Source: Ampullaceana balthica
Lineage: Eukaryota > Mollusca > Gastropoda > Lymnaeidae
Assembly: GCA_944989445.1 (NCBI GenBank)
Contig: CALYLW010000185.1
Coordinates: forward strand, 121,001 to 185,000
Length of the DNA stretch: 64,000 bases
Reading direction: 5' to 3'
The notes under the pieces were generated by a model that saw nothing but the letters and a program-made list of their open reading frames with translations, did not search any database and was not told the origin of the DNA. Made by a program: the position numbers and the translations under genes. Below are positions 36,879 to 48,768 of this stretch, piece after piece (the first letter of the stretch is position 1; every line of letters starts with the position of its first letter).

Positions 36879-37736
36879 GGGATGTTAGGACCGGACAAGG
36901 GAATAACTGGGGCAAGAGGGATGTTAGGACCGGACAAGGGAATAACTGGGGCAAGAGGGATGTTAGGACCGGACAAGGGAATAACTGGGGCAAGAGGGAT
37001 GTTAGGACCGGACAAGGGAATAACTGGGGCAAGAGGGATGTTAGGACCGGACAAGGGAATAACTGGGGCAAGAGGGATGTTAGGACCGGACAAGGGAATA
37101 ACTGGGGCAAGAGGGATGTTAGGACCGGACAAGGGAATAACTGGGGCAAGAGGGATGTTAGGACCGGACAAGGGAATAACTGGGGCAAGAGGGATGTTAG
37201 GACCGGACAAGGGAATAACTGGGGCAAGAGGGATGTTAGGACCGGACAAGGGAATAACTGGGGCAAGAGGGATGTTAGGACCGGACAAGGGAATAACTGG
37301 GGCAAGAGGGATGTTAGGACCGGACAAGGGAATAACTGGGGCAAGAGGGATGTTAGGACCGGACAAGGGAATAACTGGGGCAAGAGGGATGTTAGGACCG
37401 GACAAGGGAATAACTGGGGCAAGAGGGATGTTAGGACCGGACAAGGGAATAACTGGGGCAAGAGGGATGTTAGGACCGGACAAGGGAATAACTGGGGCAA
37501 GAGGGATGTTAGGACCGGACAAGGGAATAACTGGGGCAAGAGGGATGTTAGGACCGGACAAGGGAATAACTGGGGCAAGAGGGATGTTAGGACCGGACAA
37601 GGGAATAACTGGGGCAAGAGGGATGTTAGGACCGGACAAGGGAATAACTGGGGCAAGAGGGATGTTAGGACCGGACAAGGGAATAACTGGGGCAAGAGGG
37701 ATGTTAGGACCGGACAAGGGAATAACTGGGGCAAGA
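36879..37736. repeat. 39-bp minisatellite, 22 apparently identical copies
   Basis: Exactly 22 copies of a 39-bp unit (GGGATGTTAGGACCGGACAA, then GGGAATAACTGGGGCAAGA). I see no substitution across 858 bases. The period is divisible by three, so every frame on both strands repeats a 13-residue motif. This is sequence homogeneity, not coding evidence. Confidence 0.97.
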
Positions 37737-38218
37737 GGGGAGTGAAACAAACCATAACTGGGGCAAGAGGGATGTTAGGACCGGACAAGGGAATAACTGG
37801 GGCAAGAGGGATGTTAGGACCGGACAAGGGAATAACTGGGGCAAGAGGGGAGTGAAACAAACCATAACTGGGGCAAGAGGGGAGGGAACCAAACTATAAC
37901 TGGGGCAAGAGGGGAGTGAACAAAACCATAACTGGGGCAAGAGGGGAGTGAACCAAACTATAACTGGGTCAAGAGGGGAGTAAACCAAACCATAACTGGG
38001 GCAAGAGGGGAGGGAACCAAACCATAACTGGGGCAAGAGGGGAGTGAACCAAACAATAACTGGGGCAAGAGGGGAGTGAACAAAACCATAACTGGGGAAG
38101 GAGGGGAGTGAACCAAACCATAACTGGGGAAGGAGGGGAGTGAACCAAACCATAACTGGGGCAAGAGGGGAGTGAACAAAACCATAACTGGGGAAGGAGG
38201 GGAGTGAACCAAACCATA
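37737..38218. repeat. 33-bp minisatellite sharing a module with the 39-bp array
   Basis: About 12 copies of a unit made of AGTGAACCAAACC plus ATAACTGGGGCAAGAGGG. The second module is also the end of the 39-bp unit. Two 39-bp units are interleaved at 37766-37848, so the arrays exchange modules. Later copies use GGGGAAGGAGGGG. Confidence 0.93.
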
Positions 38219-38665
38219 ACGAGACTCTCAAAGCCTCAATCAATTTATTTGATATCCTTCGATTCAGTCTAAAGTTTAACGCACCTCTGAGGTTCAAGAC
38301 ATCCCCAAGGTTTAGAACCGCTGATGCTAAGAGTTGTTATCTTATGAGAGCAAAGACTAGCAGAGAAAAGTGAATCAACAACATGGAAAGGAGAAAAACA
38401 GCGTTAAAGGAAATTAACAACGTTTTATCAATTTAAGATACCTGCCGCTTGAATAACATTTGGGAAAGAATGTAGTTCCCTACAATATGTGACCAGAACT
38501 AGTGGCTAATATATAGTGTGCAAGAAAGTAGTGCCTTCAGTATGTGACCAGAACTAGTGGCTAATATATAGTGTGCAAGAAAGTAGTGCCTTCAGTATGC
38601 TGACATAAATGCATTAACCAATAATATGTGGGAAAAACACTAAGGCCCAAAATATGTCGACATGA
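38219..38665. other. unique sequence with one 56-bp duplication
   Basis: The phrase TATGTGACCAGAACTAGTGG and what follows occurs twice in tandem at about 38487 and 38541. No gene seen. Confidence 0.5.
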
Positions 38666-39717
38666 ATGAAATACCCAGCATCAATAAGTCGACAATACCC
38701 AGCATCAATAAGTCGACAATGCCCAGCAGCAATATGTCGACAATGCCCAGCATCAATAAGTCGACAATACCCAGCATCAATAAGTCGACAATGCCCAGCA
38801 GCAATATGTCGACAATGCCCAGCATCAATAAGTCGACAATACCCAGCATCAATAAGTCGACAATGCCCAGCAGCAATATGTCGACAATGCCCAGCATCAA
38901 TAAGTCGACAATGCCCAGCAGCAATATGTCGACAATGCCCAGCAGCAATATGTCGACAATGCCCAGCATCAATAAGTCGACAATGCCCAGCAGCAATATG
39001 TCGACAATGCCCAGCATCAATAAGTCGACAATGCCCAGCAGCAATATGTCGACAATGCCCAGCAGCAATATGTCGACAATGCCCAGCATCAATAAGTCGA
39101 CAATGCCCAGCAGCAATATGTCGACAATGCCCAGCATCAATAAGTCGACAATGCCCAGCAGCAATATGTCGACAATGCCTAGCACCAATATGTCGACAAT
39201 GCCTAGCACCAATATGTCGACAATGCCCAGCATCAATAAGTCGACAATGCCCAGCAGCAATATGTCGACAATGCCCAGCAGCAATATGTCGACAATGCCC
39301 AGCAGCAATATGTCGACAATGCCCAGCAGCAATATGTCGACAATGCCCAAGCATCAATAAGTCGACAATGCCCAGCAGCAATATGTCGACAATGCCCAGC
39401 AGCAATATGTCGACAATGCCCAGCAGCAATATGTCGACAATGCCCAGCAGCAATATGTCGACAATGCCTAGCACCAATATGTCGACAATGCCCAGCATCA
39501 ATAAGTCGACAATGCCCAGTAGCAATATGTCGACAATGCCCAGCAGCAATATGTCGACAATGCCCAGCATCAATAAGTCGACAATGCCCAGCAGCAATAT
39601 GTCGACAATGCCCAGCATCAATAAGTCGACAATGCCCAGCAGCAATATGTCGACAATGCCCAGCAGCAATATGTCGACAATGCCCAGCACCAATATGTCG
39701 ACAATGCCCGCCGCCCA
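38666..39717. repeat. 24-bp two-type minisatellite with GTCGAC in every unit
   Basis: About 44 copies of a 24-bp unit in two main types, AGCAGCAATATGTCGACA and AGCATCAATAAGTCGACA, followed by ATGCCC. A rarer type reads AGCACCAATATG. Every unit keeps the palindrome GTCGAC. The types are arranged in short recurring patterns (ABAB, AAB). One extra base near 39350 shifts the frame. Confidence 0.96.
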
Positions 39718-40032
39718 TAAGTAACTCCCACGCGAAAACTCTCAGTTCGAGACTCTGCCTTGCCAACAATGCCCTGGTGACGTAGACTCAACTGATCCAA
39801 ATCCTGTCACCAGAGTTTAGAACATTGGATCACTGTGACCACGTTGGTTATGAACTCACTAATTCCAACAAACCGACGCATATAATTATTCGATCGAAGA
39901 TTTCGTACGGAGATTGGTCAATAAATGCCGGCAGTATTTTAGTTTCACATACACACATTTAGCCCAGGGAGCCTCACGTTGTTGCAACTAATATTTGATT
40001 ATATCCAAGTTATCTGATCTCATCTTTGAAAA
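39718..40032. other. unique sequence
   Basis: About 315 bases without repeats or supported gene. Confidence 0.4.
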
Positions 40033-40216
40033 GACAATCCTGTTAGATAAATGTAGATAATCCTGTTAGATAGATGTAGATAATCCTGTTAGATAGATGT
40101 AGATAATCCTGTTAGATAGATGTAGATAATCCTGTTAGATGGATGTAGATAATCCTGTTAGATAGATGTAGATAATCCTGTTAGATGGATGTAGATAATC
40201 CTGTTAGATAGATGTA
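40033..40216. repeat. 23-bp minisatellite
   Basis: Eight copies around GATAATCCTGTTAGATAGAT; AGATA and GGATG variants alternate in the last four. Confidence 0.93.
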
Positions 40217-40311
40217 TACTGGCTGGTTAGCTAGACATGCATTGGTCTGAGTTGTCAGTTCAAAATATCGTTTTACACAAGCTTTCGGCGCCTATGGAAT
40301 ATTTATAGTCG

Positions 40312-40520
40312 TTCTACGTTGTTACTTTACTACGTTGTTACTTTACTACGTTGTTACTTTACTACGTTGTTACTTTACTACGTTGTTACTTTACTACGTT
40401 GTTACTTTACTACGTTGTTACTTTACTACGTTGTTACTTTACTACGTTGTTACTTTACTACGTTGTTACTTTACTACGTTGTTACTTTACTACGTTGTTA
40501 CTTTACTACGTTGTTACTTT
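40312..40520. repeat. 16-bp minisatellite
   Basis: Thirteen near-identical copies of ACGTTGTTACTTTACT. Confidence 0.95.
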
Positions 40521-40663
40521 CTTCCACTGAATATTCCATCCAAGCCCCCCCCCCACACACACACAGACACTCACCACCGCACCAGCCCCCCCCCTCCCCA
40601 ATAAAACAACAGCACATTGAATGAAGATGTTGAGTTTTTTTATAAATCTTTATTGTTGCTGTA

Positions 40664-41042
40664 AATATATATGTTGTTATTGGTGCTGCTGTTGCTGCTG
40701 TTATTGGTGTTGCTGTAAATATATATGTTGTTATTGGTGCTGCTGTTGCTGCTGTTATTGGTGCTGCTGTAAATATATATGCTGTTATTGGTGCTGCTGT
40801 TGCTGCTGTTATTGGTGCTGCTGTAAATATATATGCTGTTATTGGTGCTGCTGTTGCTGCTGTTATTGGTGCTGCTGTAAATATATATGCTGTTATTGGT
40901 GCTGCTGTTGCTGCTGTTATTGGTGCTGCTGTAAATATATATGCTGTTATTGGTGCTGCTGTTGCTGCTGTTATTGGTGCTGCTGTAGCTATATATGTTG
41001 TTATTGGTGCTGCTGTTGCTGCTGTTATTGGTGCTGCTGTTG
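40664..41042. repeat. 54-bp minisatellite
   Basis: Seven copies combining CTGCTGTTGCTGCTGTTATT and GGTGCTGCTGTAAATATATA. The unit is itself built on GCTGCTGTTATTG submotifs. Both strands stay open because 54 is divisible by three. Confidence 0.95.
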
Positions 41043-41117
41043 GCCATGATGGACATGAACCAACAACAACTTTTTAACCCAACTCTGTTCAAGACATTAT
41101 CTTAATTAACTTCGGTC

Positions 41118-41405
41118 GTCACCAACCCTTACACACAATATCCACTTACACCATCTATATTCAAAGTCACCAACCCTTACACACAATATCCACTTACACC
41201 GTCTATATTCAAAGTCACCAACCCTTACACACAATATACACTTACACCATCTATATTCAAAGTCACCAACCCTTACACACAATATACACTTACACCATCT
41301 ATATTCAAAGTCACCAACCCTTACACACAATATACACTTACACCATCTATATTCAAAGTCACCAACCCTTACACACAATATACACTTACACCATCTATAT
41401 TCAAC
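41118..41405. repeat. 48-bp minisatellite
   Basis: Six copies containing TCACCAACCCTTACACACAA and CACTTACACCATCTATATTC. Confidence 0.94.
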
Positions 41406-41727
41406 GTCACTTCTGCACAAACACAAAATGTCAATGAATAAAAGCAATTCAAAGTTTTCCAAACCAACCAATTGAAATTGTGAGGACCTTTGCAGAAGGG
41501 AATTTCATCCATTTGTTAAAAATTCTACAGTTATTAAAAGATAAAGTTCCCCGCTCCCCTTGTCTATAGTCTATACCCGGTGACCTGCCCTTATATCGAC
41601 TTGATCAGACAAGGGAGACAAGACAAAAGGATTTAGCTATCATCGCTGGCTTTGTTCAGAGGATTACTGGAGAATAATATTAAATGTCTGCTCGCGTATG
41701 CACCAACAAGCTATACTCTAGTGTGAA
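41406..41727. other. unique sequence
   Basis: Non-repetitive, no gene seen. Confidence 0.4.
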
Positions 41728-41850
41728 TTAACACCTAGCCTTACTCTAGGCTTAATTAACATCTAGCCTTACTCTTGGCTTAATTAACATCTAGCCTTAC
41801 TCTTGGCTTAATTAACACCTAGCCTTACTCTTGGCTTAATTAACATCTAG
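41728..41850. repeat. 28-bp tandem repeat
   Basis: Four to five copies around TTAACATCTAGCCTTACTCT. Confidence 0.9.
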
Positions 41851-42016
41851 AAAGACAATTGTAAAAAATTAATAAAAAGTTTGTCTCATTTGTAAAGACC
41901 ATTGACTTCGTCTATTGTCATCAGTGACGTGTCAGTAGTGTAAATGGTGCGTATGAGTATGTATACTCTCTAGTCCTGGAGTAAAAAAACAAGATGGCGC
42001 CAGTTAGAGAATCATT

Positions 42017-42200
42017 CGTTGTGACAGTTGGTAATGATTTGTTTGTGACAGTTGGTAATGATTTGTTTGTGACAGTTGGTAATGATTTGTTTGTGACAGT
42101 CGGTAATGATTTGTTTGTGACAGTCGGTAATGATTTGTTTGTGACGATTCATCTTGCTTCATATCACAAAACATTTATAACGATTCATCTTGCTTCATAC
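42017..42200. repeat. 24-bp minisatellite plus a short second duplication
   Basis: Five copies of GACAGTTGGTAATGATTTGT plus TTGT (42017-42142), then two copies of ACGATTCATCTTGCTTCATA to 42200. Confidence 0.92.
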
Positions 42201-42286
42201 TTCATCTAATGTTCACAATCATGATTGAAACAGCTCAAGATTATACAATAAATGTTTCAGCGGCTAAGTCACATTGTTATGTTATA

Positions 42287-42375
42287 CAAATAGAATATTA
42301 TACAAATAGAATAGTATACAAATAGAATAGTATACAAATAGAATAGTATACAAATAGAATAGTATACAAATAGAA
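42287..42375. repeat. 16-bp minisatellite
   Basis: Five to six copies of ATACAAATAGAATAGT. Confidence 0.93.
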
Positions 42376-42988
42376 TATATAACATACTTTACTACTACTG
42401 ATATAACATACCTTACTACTACTGATATAACGTACTTTACTACTACTGATATAACATACTTTACTACTACTGATATAACATACTTTACTACTACTGATAT
42501 AACATACTTTACTACTACTGATATAACATACTTTACTACTACTGATATAACATACTTTACTACTACTGATATAACATACTTTACTACTACTGATATAACA
42601 TACTTTACTACTACTGATATAACATACTTTACTACTACTGATATAACATACTTTACTACTACTGATATAACATACCTCACCACTACTGATATAACATACC
42701 TCACTACTACTCATATAACATACTTTACTACTACTGATATAACATACTTTACTACTACTGATATAACATACCTCACTACTACTGATATAACATACTTTAC
42801 TACTACTGATATAACATACTTTACTACTACTGATATAACATACTTTACTACTACTGATATAACATACTTTACTACTACTGATATAACATACCTCACTACT
42901 ACTGATATAACATACTTTACTACTACTGATATAACATACTTTACTACTACTGATATAACATACTTTACTACTACTGATATAACATACT
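42376..42988. repeat. 24-bp minisatellite
   Basis: About 25 copies around GATATAACATACTTTACTAC plus TACT. A variant with CCTCAC in place of CTTTAC recurs at intervals, suggesting block duplication. Confidence 0.95.
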
Positions 42989-43151
42989 ACTTCTATACGT
43001 CTGTCTTTGTTATAGCATTAGCGGTTATCCAAACCTGCCATGTACCGGGTACCTTGTCAAATTAAGCAAATGCTCCGTCCACATGTAAGGTCATAAATTG
43101 ACCAAGTATTCTGCAGGCTGACCTGTATCACCGCATGACAACATGACAACA
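42989..43151. other. unique spacer
   Basis: No feature recognised. Confidence 0.3.
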
Positions 43152-43516
43152 TCATTAGTTAACACCACAGCTAACACCACGTGACAATGTTAGTATACAA
43201 CAGAAGTCACAGTGACATGTCGTTAACGTCCAGCTAACACCACGTGACAATGTTAGTTTACCACAGAAGTCACAGTGACATGTCACTAACGTCCAGCTAA
43301 CACCACGTGACATGTCACTAGCGTCCAGCTAACACCACGTGACATGTCACTAGCGTCCAGCTAACACCACGTGACATGTCTCTAACGTCCAGCTAACACC
43401 ACGTGACATGTCACTAACGTCCAGCTAACACCACGTGACATGTCTCTAACGTCCAGCTAACACCACGTGACATGTCGCTAACGTCCAGCTAACACCACGT
43501 GACATATCGCTAACGT
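43152..43516. repeat. 32-bp minisatellite with a CACGTG E-box in each unit
   Basis: Two longer units (about 64-70 bp, including CAGAAGTCACAGTGACATGT) are followed by about seven 32-bp units around CCAGCTAACACCACGTGACA. I count nine CACGTG palindromes, the first at 43178-43183, each as CCACGTGAC. Confidence 0.93.
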
Positions 43517-43939
43517 CCTCAGAACAAGAAAGGAATAAACATCACAACATTACTTTATGGAACAAGATCAAATCCGATAGTTGCCACCCTCCACGCGCTA
43601 CCGACACGGCCACTTTACTTACATCACACGAGTCTCGTCCCTCGCCAACATCATCCTCGTCCACTGGCCCACTCGCGACACAATCATCACAATCCTAACA
43701 ATCTCGGCCACACAATCCCCGTCCTTTTGGCTGATCTGACAACAGATCAATCACCCACAGCATTCTTCAGCTCCCTCCCCCACTCCCCCCATCCCCCAAT
43801 TACATCCCCATATCGGTCATTTAACGGTCGGCTAATTATATTTAGATGAGATCATGAGACGGACAATGTTTAGCTTATGATCCACACTCCCCCCCCCCGT
43901 CCTACTCCACAATACTCTCCCTCGTCCACCAGCCTCACC
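43517..43939. other. unique sequence
   Basis: C-rich, non-repetitive, no gene recognised. Confidence 0.4.
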
Positions 43940-44126
43940 CAATGTTCCCTCTAGGGTTTAGTGGTCCGTGTACAATGCAAAAAACGTCATGTGCAAAGTT
44001 GCACAACATCCATTTTTTGTGCATCAATATTTTACAAAATTTGCTGCTTGTTAATTCTAAACTAGTGCGCCGCGTCGGTCGCATATCTGCGCGGGCGCGC
44101 AGCCGCGCAGCTTAAATGGAACATTG
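43940..44126. mobile_element. MITE-like dispersed repeat, copy 2
   Basis: 187 bp related to copy 1 at 22631-22812. The termini are better preserved: CAATGTTCCCTCTA at left, and the complement of the right end is CAATGTTCCATTTA, 12 of 14 matching. It is hAT-like in size and ends. No convincing target duplication and no coding capacity. Confidence 0.78.
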
Positions 44127-44621
44127 CGCCACCTCTATTAACTAAATTTCGGTGACCTAATTATGACCTATATAACTCAGACCCAACAACCCCAGGTGCC
44201 GTAACAAGACCACCGTTTGACTGTGTACAGCTGAGTGCTAGCAACCATAATAAAAGACTTCAGTATTGGTCTGCATCAAGCCGGCACATAATGTGCAGCA
44301 TACAGCATACAACATACAACCAAACAGATCTGGGATGTAACAAACAATATCTTACAGCTGGTGCATGGATCCAACAATAGCTTAAACAAACATTGAGGGT
44401 CTGGGGGGAGGGGTGCGTTAAGTTGCAGGGGTGGGGGTATTTAGTGGCAAGGGGGAGGGGGTATTTAGTGGCCGGGGAGCGAGTTTACTGACCTCAAAGT
44501 TAGGACTCACTTACACGCCATTAGACTAATATTGACAAGTTAAATTATAAAAATTAACAATTCTACTTTCCATCCATATTAACTTTGAATCGCTGTCTAC
44601 TGCAAACATGGACGTCACACA
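44127..44621. other. unique sequence with a G-rich tract
   Basis: G-rich motifs (GGGGGTATTTAGTGGC repeated) at 44400-44480. No gene. Confidence 0.4.
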
Positions 44622-45073
44622 CTCAGACACAGACACACACTGACACTCAGACATACATACTGACACTCAGACATACACACACTGACACTCAGACATACAC
44701 ACACTGACACTCAGACATACACACACTGACACTCAGACATACACACACTGACACTCAGACATACACACACTGACACTCAGACATACACACACTGAGACTC
44801 AGACATACACACACTTACACTCAGACATACACACACTGACACTCAGACATACACACACTGACACTCAGACATACACACACTGACACTCAGACATACACAC
44901 ACTGACACTCAGACATACACACACTGACACTCAGACATACACACACTGACACTCAGACACAGACACACACTGACACTCAGACATACACACACTGACACTC
45001 AGACATACACACACTGACACTCAGACATACACACACTGACACTCAGACATACACACACTGACACTCAGACATA
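44622..45073. repeat. 22-bp minisatellite
   Basis: About 20 copies of ACACTGACACTCAGACATAC plus AC; occasional ACAGAC, GAGACT and TTACAC variants. Confidence 0.95.
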
Positions 45074-46826
45074 CACATAACATAAGTTATACATACTCTG
45101 TCTAGAGCCCAATACTTGAAATTAAATTGAAATAAAAACTGAAGAAGAGCAACATTTCCTCCATAATTTGACCCCCTTCCCCCCCCCCAATAAAAGGTGT
45201 ATCCATATTTTCTAAGTGATTCTTTATTGGTGATCCAAGCAATCCTATTTAACCTTTAACCTGACCTAATTAGGGTCTAGTAAGAATGATGGCAGCCCCC
45301 CCCCACACGTCAGTTCTAAGATATGTCAGGTCGGTGATGGATCATAAACCAGGTTACAAAATGGCGGCGTCCGATGAAAGGTAACACAAAATAATGTTAC
45401 GGTTCAAAGTCAGTTTGGAGTTGTCTGCCTCCCCCCACCACCCTCTCGCCCTACACATACCTCCCCCTCCCCCTAGCACCTTCCAGGCTTTAATCCCATC
45501 GATTATCTTCCCATGTCAAACACGGCCCGAGAGTTAATGTCCGTGATTTGTGGCTGTCAGTAACAATGTTACTGGTAGAGAGGAGTAGTGGAATGGGGAG
45601 TTTTGATGAACCATATTGTAGTATTGTTCCTTAAATAAACAAGTTAAAGATTTTGAATATTTCAAATAAATAGTAGACATGTAAAACCCCGTTAAAAAGA
45701 AATAGAATAAAAGTAAAGGTTTTTAAAATATTTAAAAATTAATAATATTTACTTACTTGAAGAAAAAAAACAAGTAAAAAAGAAAAAAAATATACAAATC
45801 TAATTTTAAAAATCTGGACATCATTCGATACGTGGGGTCTGACCGGAAGTAGATAATAGGAAATTGTTTAGCGGTGAGTTTTTCAACAAATAAATAGGAA
45901 CACGTTGCAGAGATGTGTCACATTTCATCGTATGTAAGCAGGTCTTGACCTTCGCTAAAACTAGAGGTCAATGAAGGTAAATGAGAGTGATAACTAGAAA
46001 ACTAAAATTTAAAATAAAAATAAAATCATTTTCCCTTTTGATCAAGTTAATTGACTATTGATGAGACAACCAACCTTGAAACGAATTAAAATCCATTACA
46101 TGTATATAGAAGAATGTTCTCTTCTTTTCCTAAGGCTAAATAATGACTTGAAATGAATTACACGGAGCCTTAAATCAAAAGTTATTGCGCCTGTCAAGAG
46201 TGATGAGAATCACTTCACTTGATAACTACCCACCCCCCCCCCATTTTAACACTCATAAGCGGTTTGAGCACTCGGTGTACGCTCGGCCACCGCACATGGA
46301 CGCAACTCGTCGTTAAAGGCAACGGCTTCTGTCATAAACTATGACAGGTGAACAGGGGGCCGTGTGACAGGCTGTGACCGAGCAGGGGAGACAAATCATG
46401 GCTACCTGTTGGCTCAGGAGACAAGATTGATGACTCTTGTTGTGAGGAAATCACTTTCTCCTGCCGATGTGGGACACACAACCGATGTGTCTCGGTGATT
46501 AATTCTCGTGTTGGTGGAATGTGTCTGTCGCGTCATTCATTTTATTGACTCAAATTTTGTCCACATTTGTCATCATCAAAATTGAAATTATTACGTTGAG
46601 GTAAAAGTAAGTTCTAGAAGCGACACCTCTGTGTATTGAAGGAAAGCTAATTGAAGATTTGTGATTAATTAAATTCGGTATTTAAGAGTTTAAAATAAAA
46701 TAGAAACAAATACTCAGAATGACGTCATTGTCTAAGTCACTCACTAAAATGTAGAAAGAATCAACTAGATATTAAACAAGCATCTTGTAGAAGTTGATTG
46801 CAGCACTAATAACCATTTGAGGGGAT
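45074..46826. other. unique sequence, 1.75 kb
   Basis: AT-rich with a balanced block at 46250-46560. Contains a YY1-like AAAATGGCGGC at about 45358. No exon with both splice sites seen. Confidence 0.4.
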
Positions 46827-47222
46827 CTAATATCAGCCATCCTAGGGGTCCTAATATCAGCCATCCTAGGGGTCCTAATATCAGCCATCCCAGGGGTCCT
46901 AATATCAGCCATCCTAGGGGTCCTAATATCAGCCATCCTAGGGGTCCTAATATCCGCCATCCTAGGGGTCCTAATATCAGCCATCCTAGGGGTCCTAATA
47001 TCAGCCATCCTAGGGGTCCTAATATCAGCCATCCTAGGGGTCCTAATATCAGCCATCCTAGGGGTCCTAATATCAGCCATCCTAGGGGTCCTAATATCAG
47101 CCATCCTAGGGGTCCTAATATCAGCCATCCTAGGGGTCCTAATATCAGCCATCCTAGGGGTCCTAATATCAGCCATCCTAGGGGAGTTAATATCAGCCAT
47201 CCTAGGGGTCCTAATATCAGCC
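46827..47222. repeat. 24-bp minisatellite
   Basis: About 16 copies of CCTAATATCAGCCATCCTAG plus GGGT; each unit has the palindrome CCTAGG. Variants are rare (CCCAGG, ATCCGCC, GGAGTT). Both strands read open with an 8-residue period, a repeat artefact. Confidence 0.96.
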
Positions 47223-47769
47223 TTGCATTACAACATTATTAGGAAGGGGCTGACTAATGGAGCAACATACCCCACCAACACACACACACACACACACAAG
47301 CCCACCAGTGTGTCATGTTCTGAGAACCACTGATATGAGCACAAGCAACTCACTGTGATTTAACTCTCAAAGGACGTAACCTTGACTTTTCTGTCACTGG
47401 TGGTCGACAGTTTAATTTTTTATATTTTCTTCACCTTTTTACATTCTAATGTTATTTTTAAAATTTATCCCTAAATAATTGAATAAAATTAGGAAAAAAT
47501 ACAATTTCAGACATGAATTTTTAATTAAAATTTTTAAAAAAATTTACTCCGACCCTCGTGTTTTTGGTTTACCGGAACGCTATTTTCGTTCGCCATTGTG
47601 AAATTCTTGTTAATTTTACTGAGACACGTCGGCCGCAATCTTTTACAATTATAGCGAAACGATTCATCATTTAGCGAAGAAATCGCTTATATTCGTAGCT
47701 GACAAGTTATTTCTATTCAATGGAATAAAAAACAAAGTATTAGTACGGAAAATTTATTTATTTTCATCG
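47223..47769. other. unique sequence upstream of a candidate gene
   Basis: A (CA)n run lies at 47279-47298, then AT-rich DNA. The 47550-47700 part is less biased and could be 5' untranslated sequence or promoter for the locus starting at 47770. Confidence 0.35.
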
Positions 47770-48768
47770 ATGGACAAGTTGACTATCGAAGGTATGTATT
47801 TTTCCTTTGTTACAAAGTTCTCCACATAGCCAATTTTTTAACAAATAAAATTGATTTTACTAAATCTATTGATATATTAAGTAGCAATGAGACATCTATA
47901 AATCAAGGAAATTCATTTTAGCACGTATATTTGTCTTTCTTTTTATTTTATATGAAGTATGTATTTTATTATTATTTTTTCCCCAAGTCCATAATAAATT
48001 ACATTTGACTTTGTTTACCCTGGTTACACTGTAAGGTGGCATCAGTATTTTACAATTTACTTCACATTTTGCTTGATAATAAGCTTATAATCATTCTAGA
48101 TTTTCTTCAGAATTGAATAGTGTACTTTAATTAAATATGTTAAATTTTATAACTGCTTTTTACAAACCTATTTCTAATGTTTTTCCTAATATTTTTATTT
48201 CACAGTTACAGTTATGGCTCTGTAGATTGGGACCTTAGACCATCCCAAGCATGTTCCTGATTACAGGTCTAAACAACCACCCATTGTCTATGTCCCTGAG
48301 TCAACTTATGGTGTCCCTTTTGCTGAATCAACCATCAGAGATGATGGAAAGAAATATGGGACTTCTCTTTCATGTTTCAAGTTGCTATTCGGAATTCGCA
48401 GACTTACTGCTGGAGACTCTTCGAAGCTATGCCTATATAATTGTTGCTACCATGCACCTCCCTAAGTCAACAATGTTCAGAAACTCATTTCATCTTATCA
48501 TGGACATGCTAATGCTAAGGAACATGGGACTAGTGCAATTAGATAATGGAATGAACTATTATTATTCAAAGGATAGTGTGCAAGACAGTTCAAATTTTAG
48601 ATTTTGCTTTAAATTTTATATTTCTGAAATGTTCAAAAAGGAATATTGAGGTAAACAAAAAATCATGGAAGTGATATATATGTTCCAATGGTTGTAGAAG
48701 AAAGTGAATGACACTATATCTTTCTAGACCCCACGCCCCACATTTCAACTGAGGAAAGAATGATAACG
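47770..48768 (+). pseudogene. unidentified gene-like locus, probably broken
   Basis: A short first exon is suggested at 47770-47791 (ATG, seven codons MDKLTIE plus one base) before donor GTATGT. A T-rich acceptor TTTCACAG ends at 48205. Joining them keeps phase and reads VTVMAL, then TAG at 48223, then 79 open codons (48226-48462, including KQPPIVYVPESTYGVPFAES), TAA at 48463, and 26 more open codons to TAA at 48544. The in-phase but interrupted frame suggests a decayed gene. A different frame (48251-48649) is open for 132 codons and could be the real one. A third exon-like segment, 48728-48768, lies between TTTCTAG and GTAAGA. I recognise no family; a transposon gene is possible. Confidence 0.35.

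Noticed and set aside
36695..38297. Long proline/leucine-rich open frames and a 13-residue repeat protein on the other strand
   Set aside because: Products of 39- and 33-bp tandem units, open on both strands at once, which coding selection would not produce.
46772..47242. Paired opposite-strand octapeptide-repeat frames
   Set aside because: The 24-bp unit is divisible by three and lacks stops both ways; no start context or splice signals.
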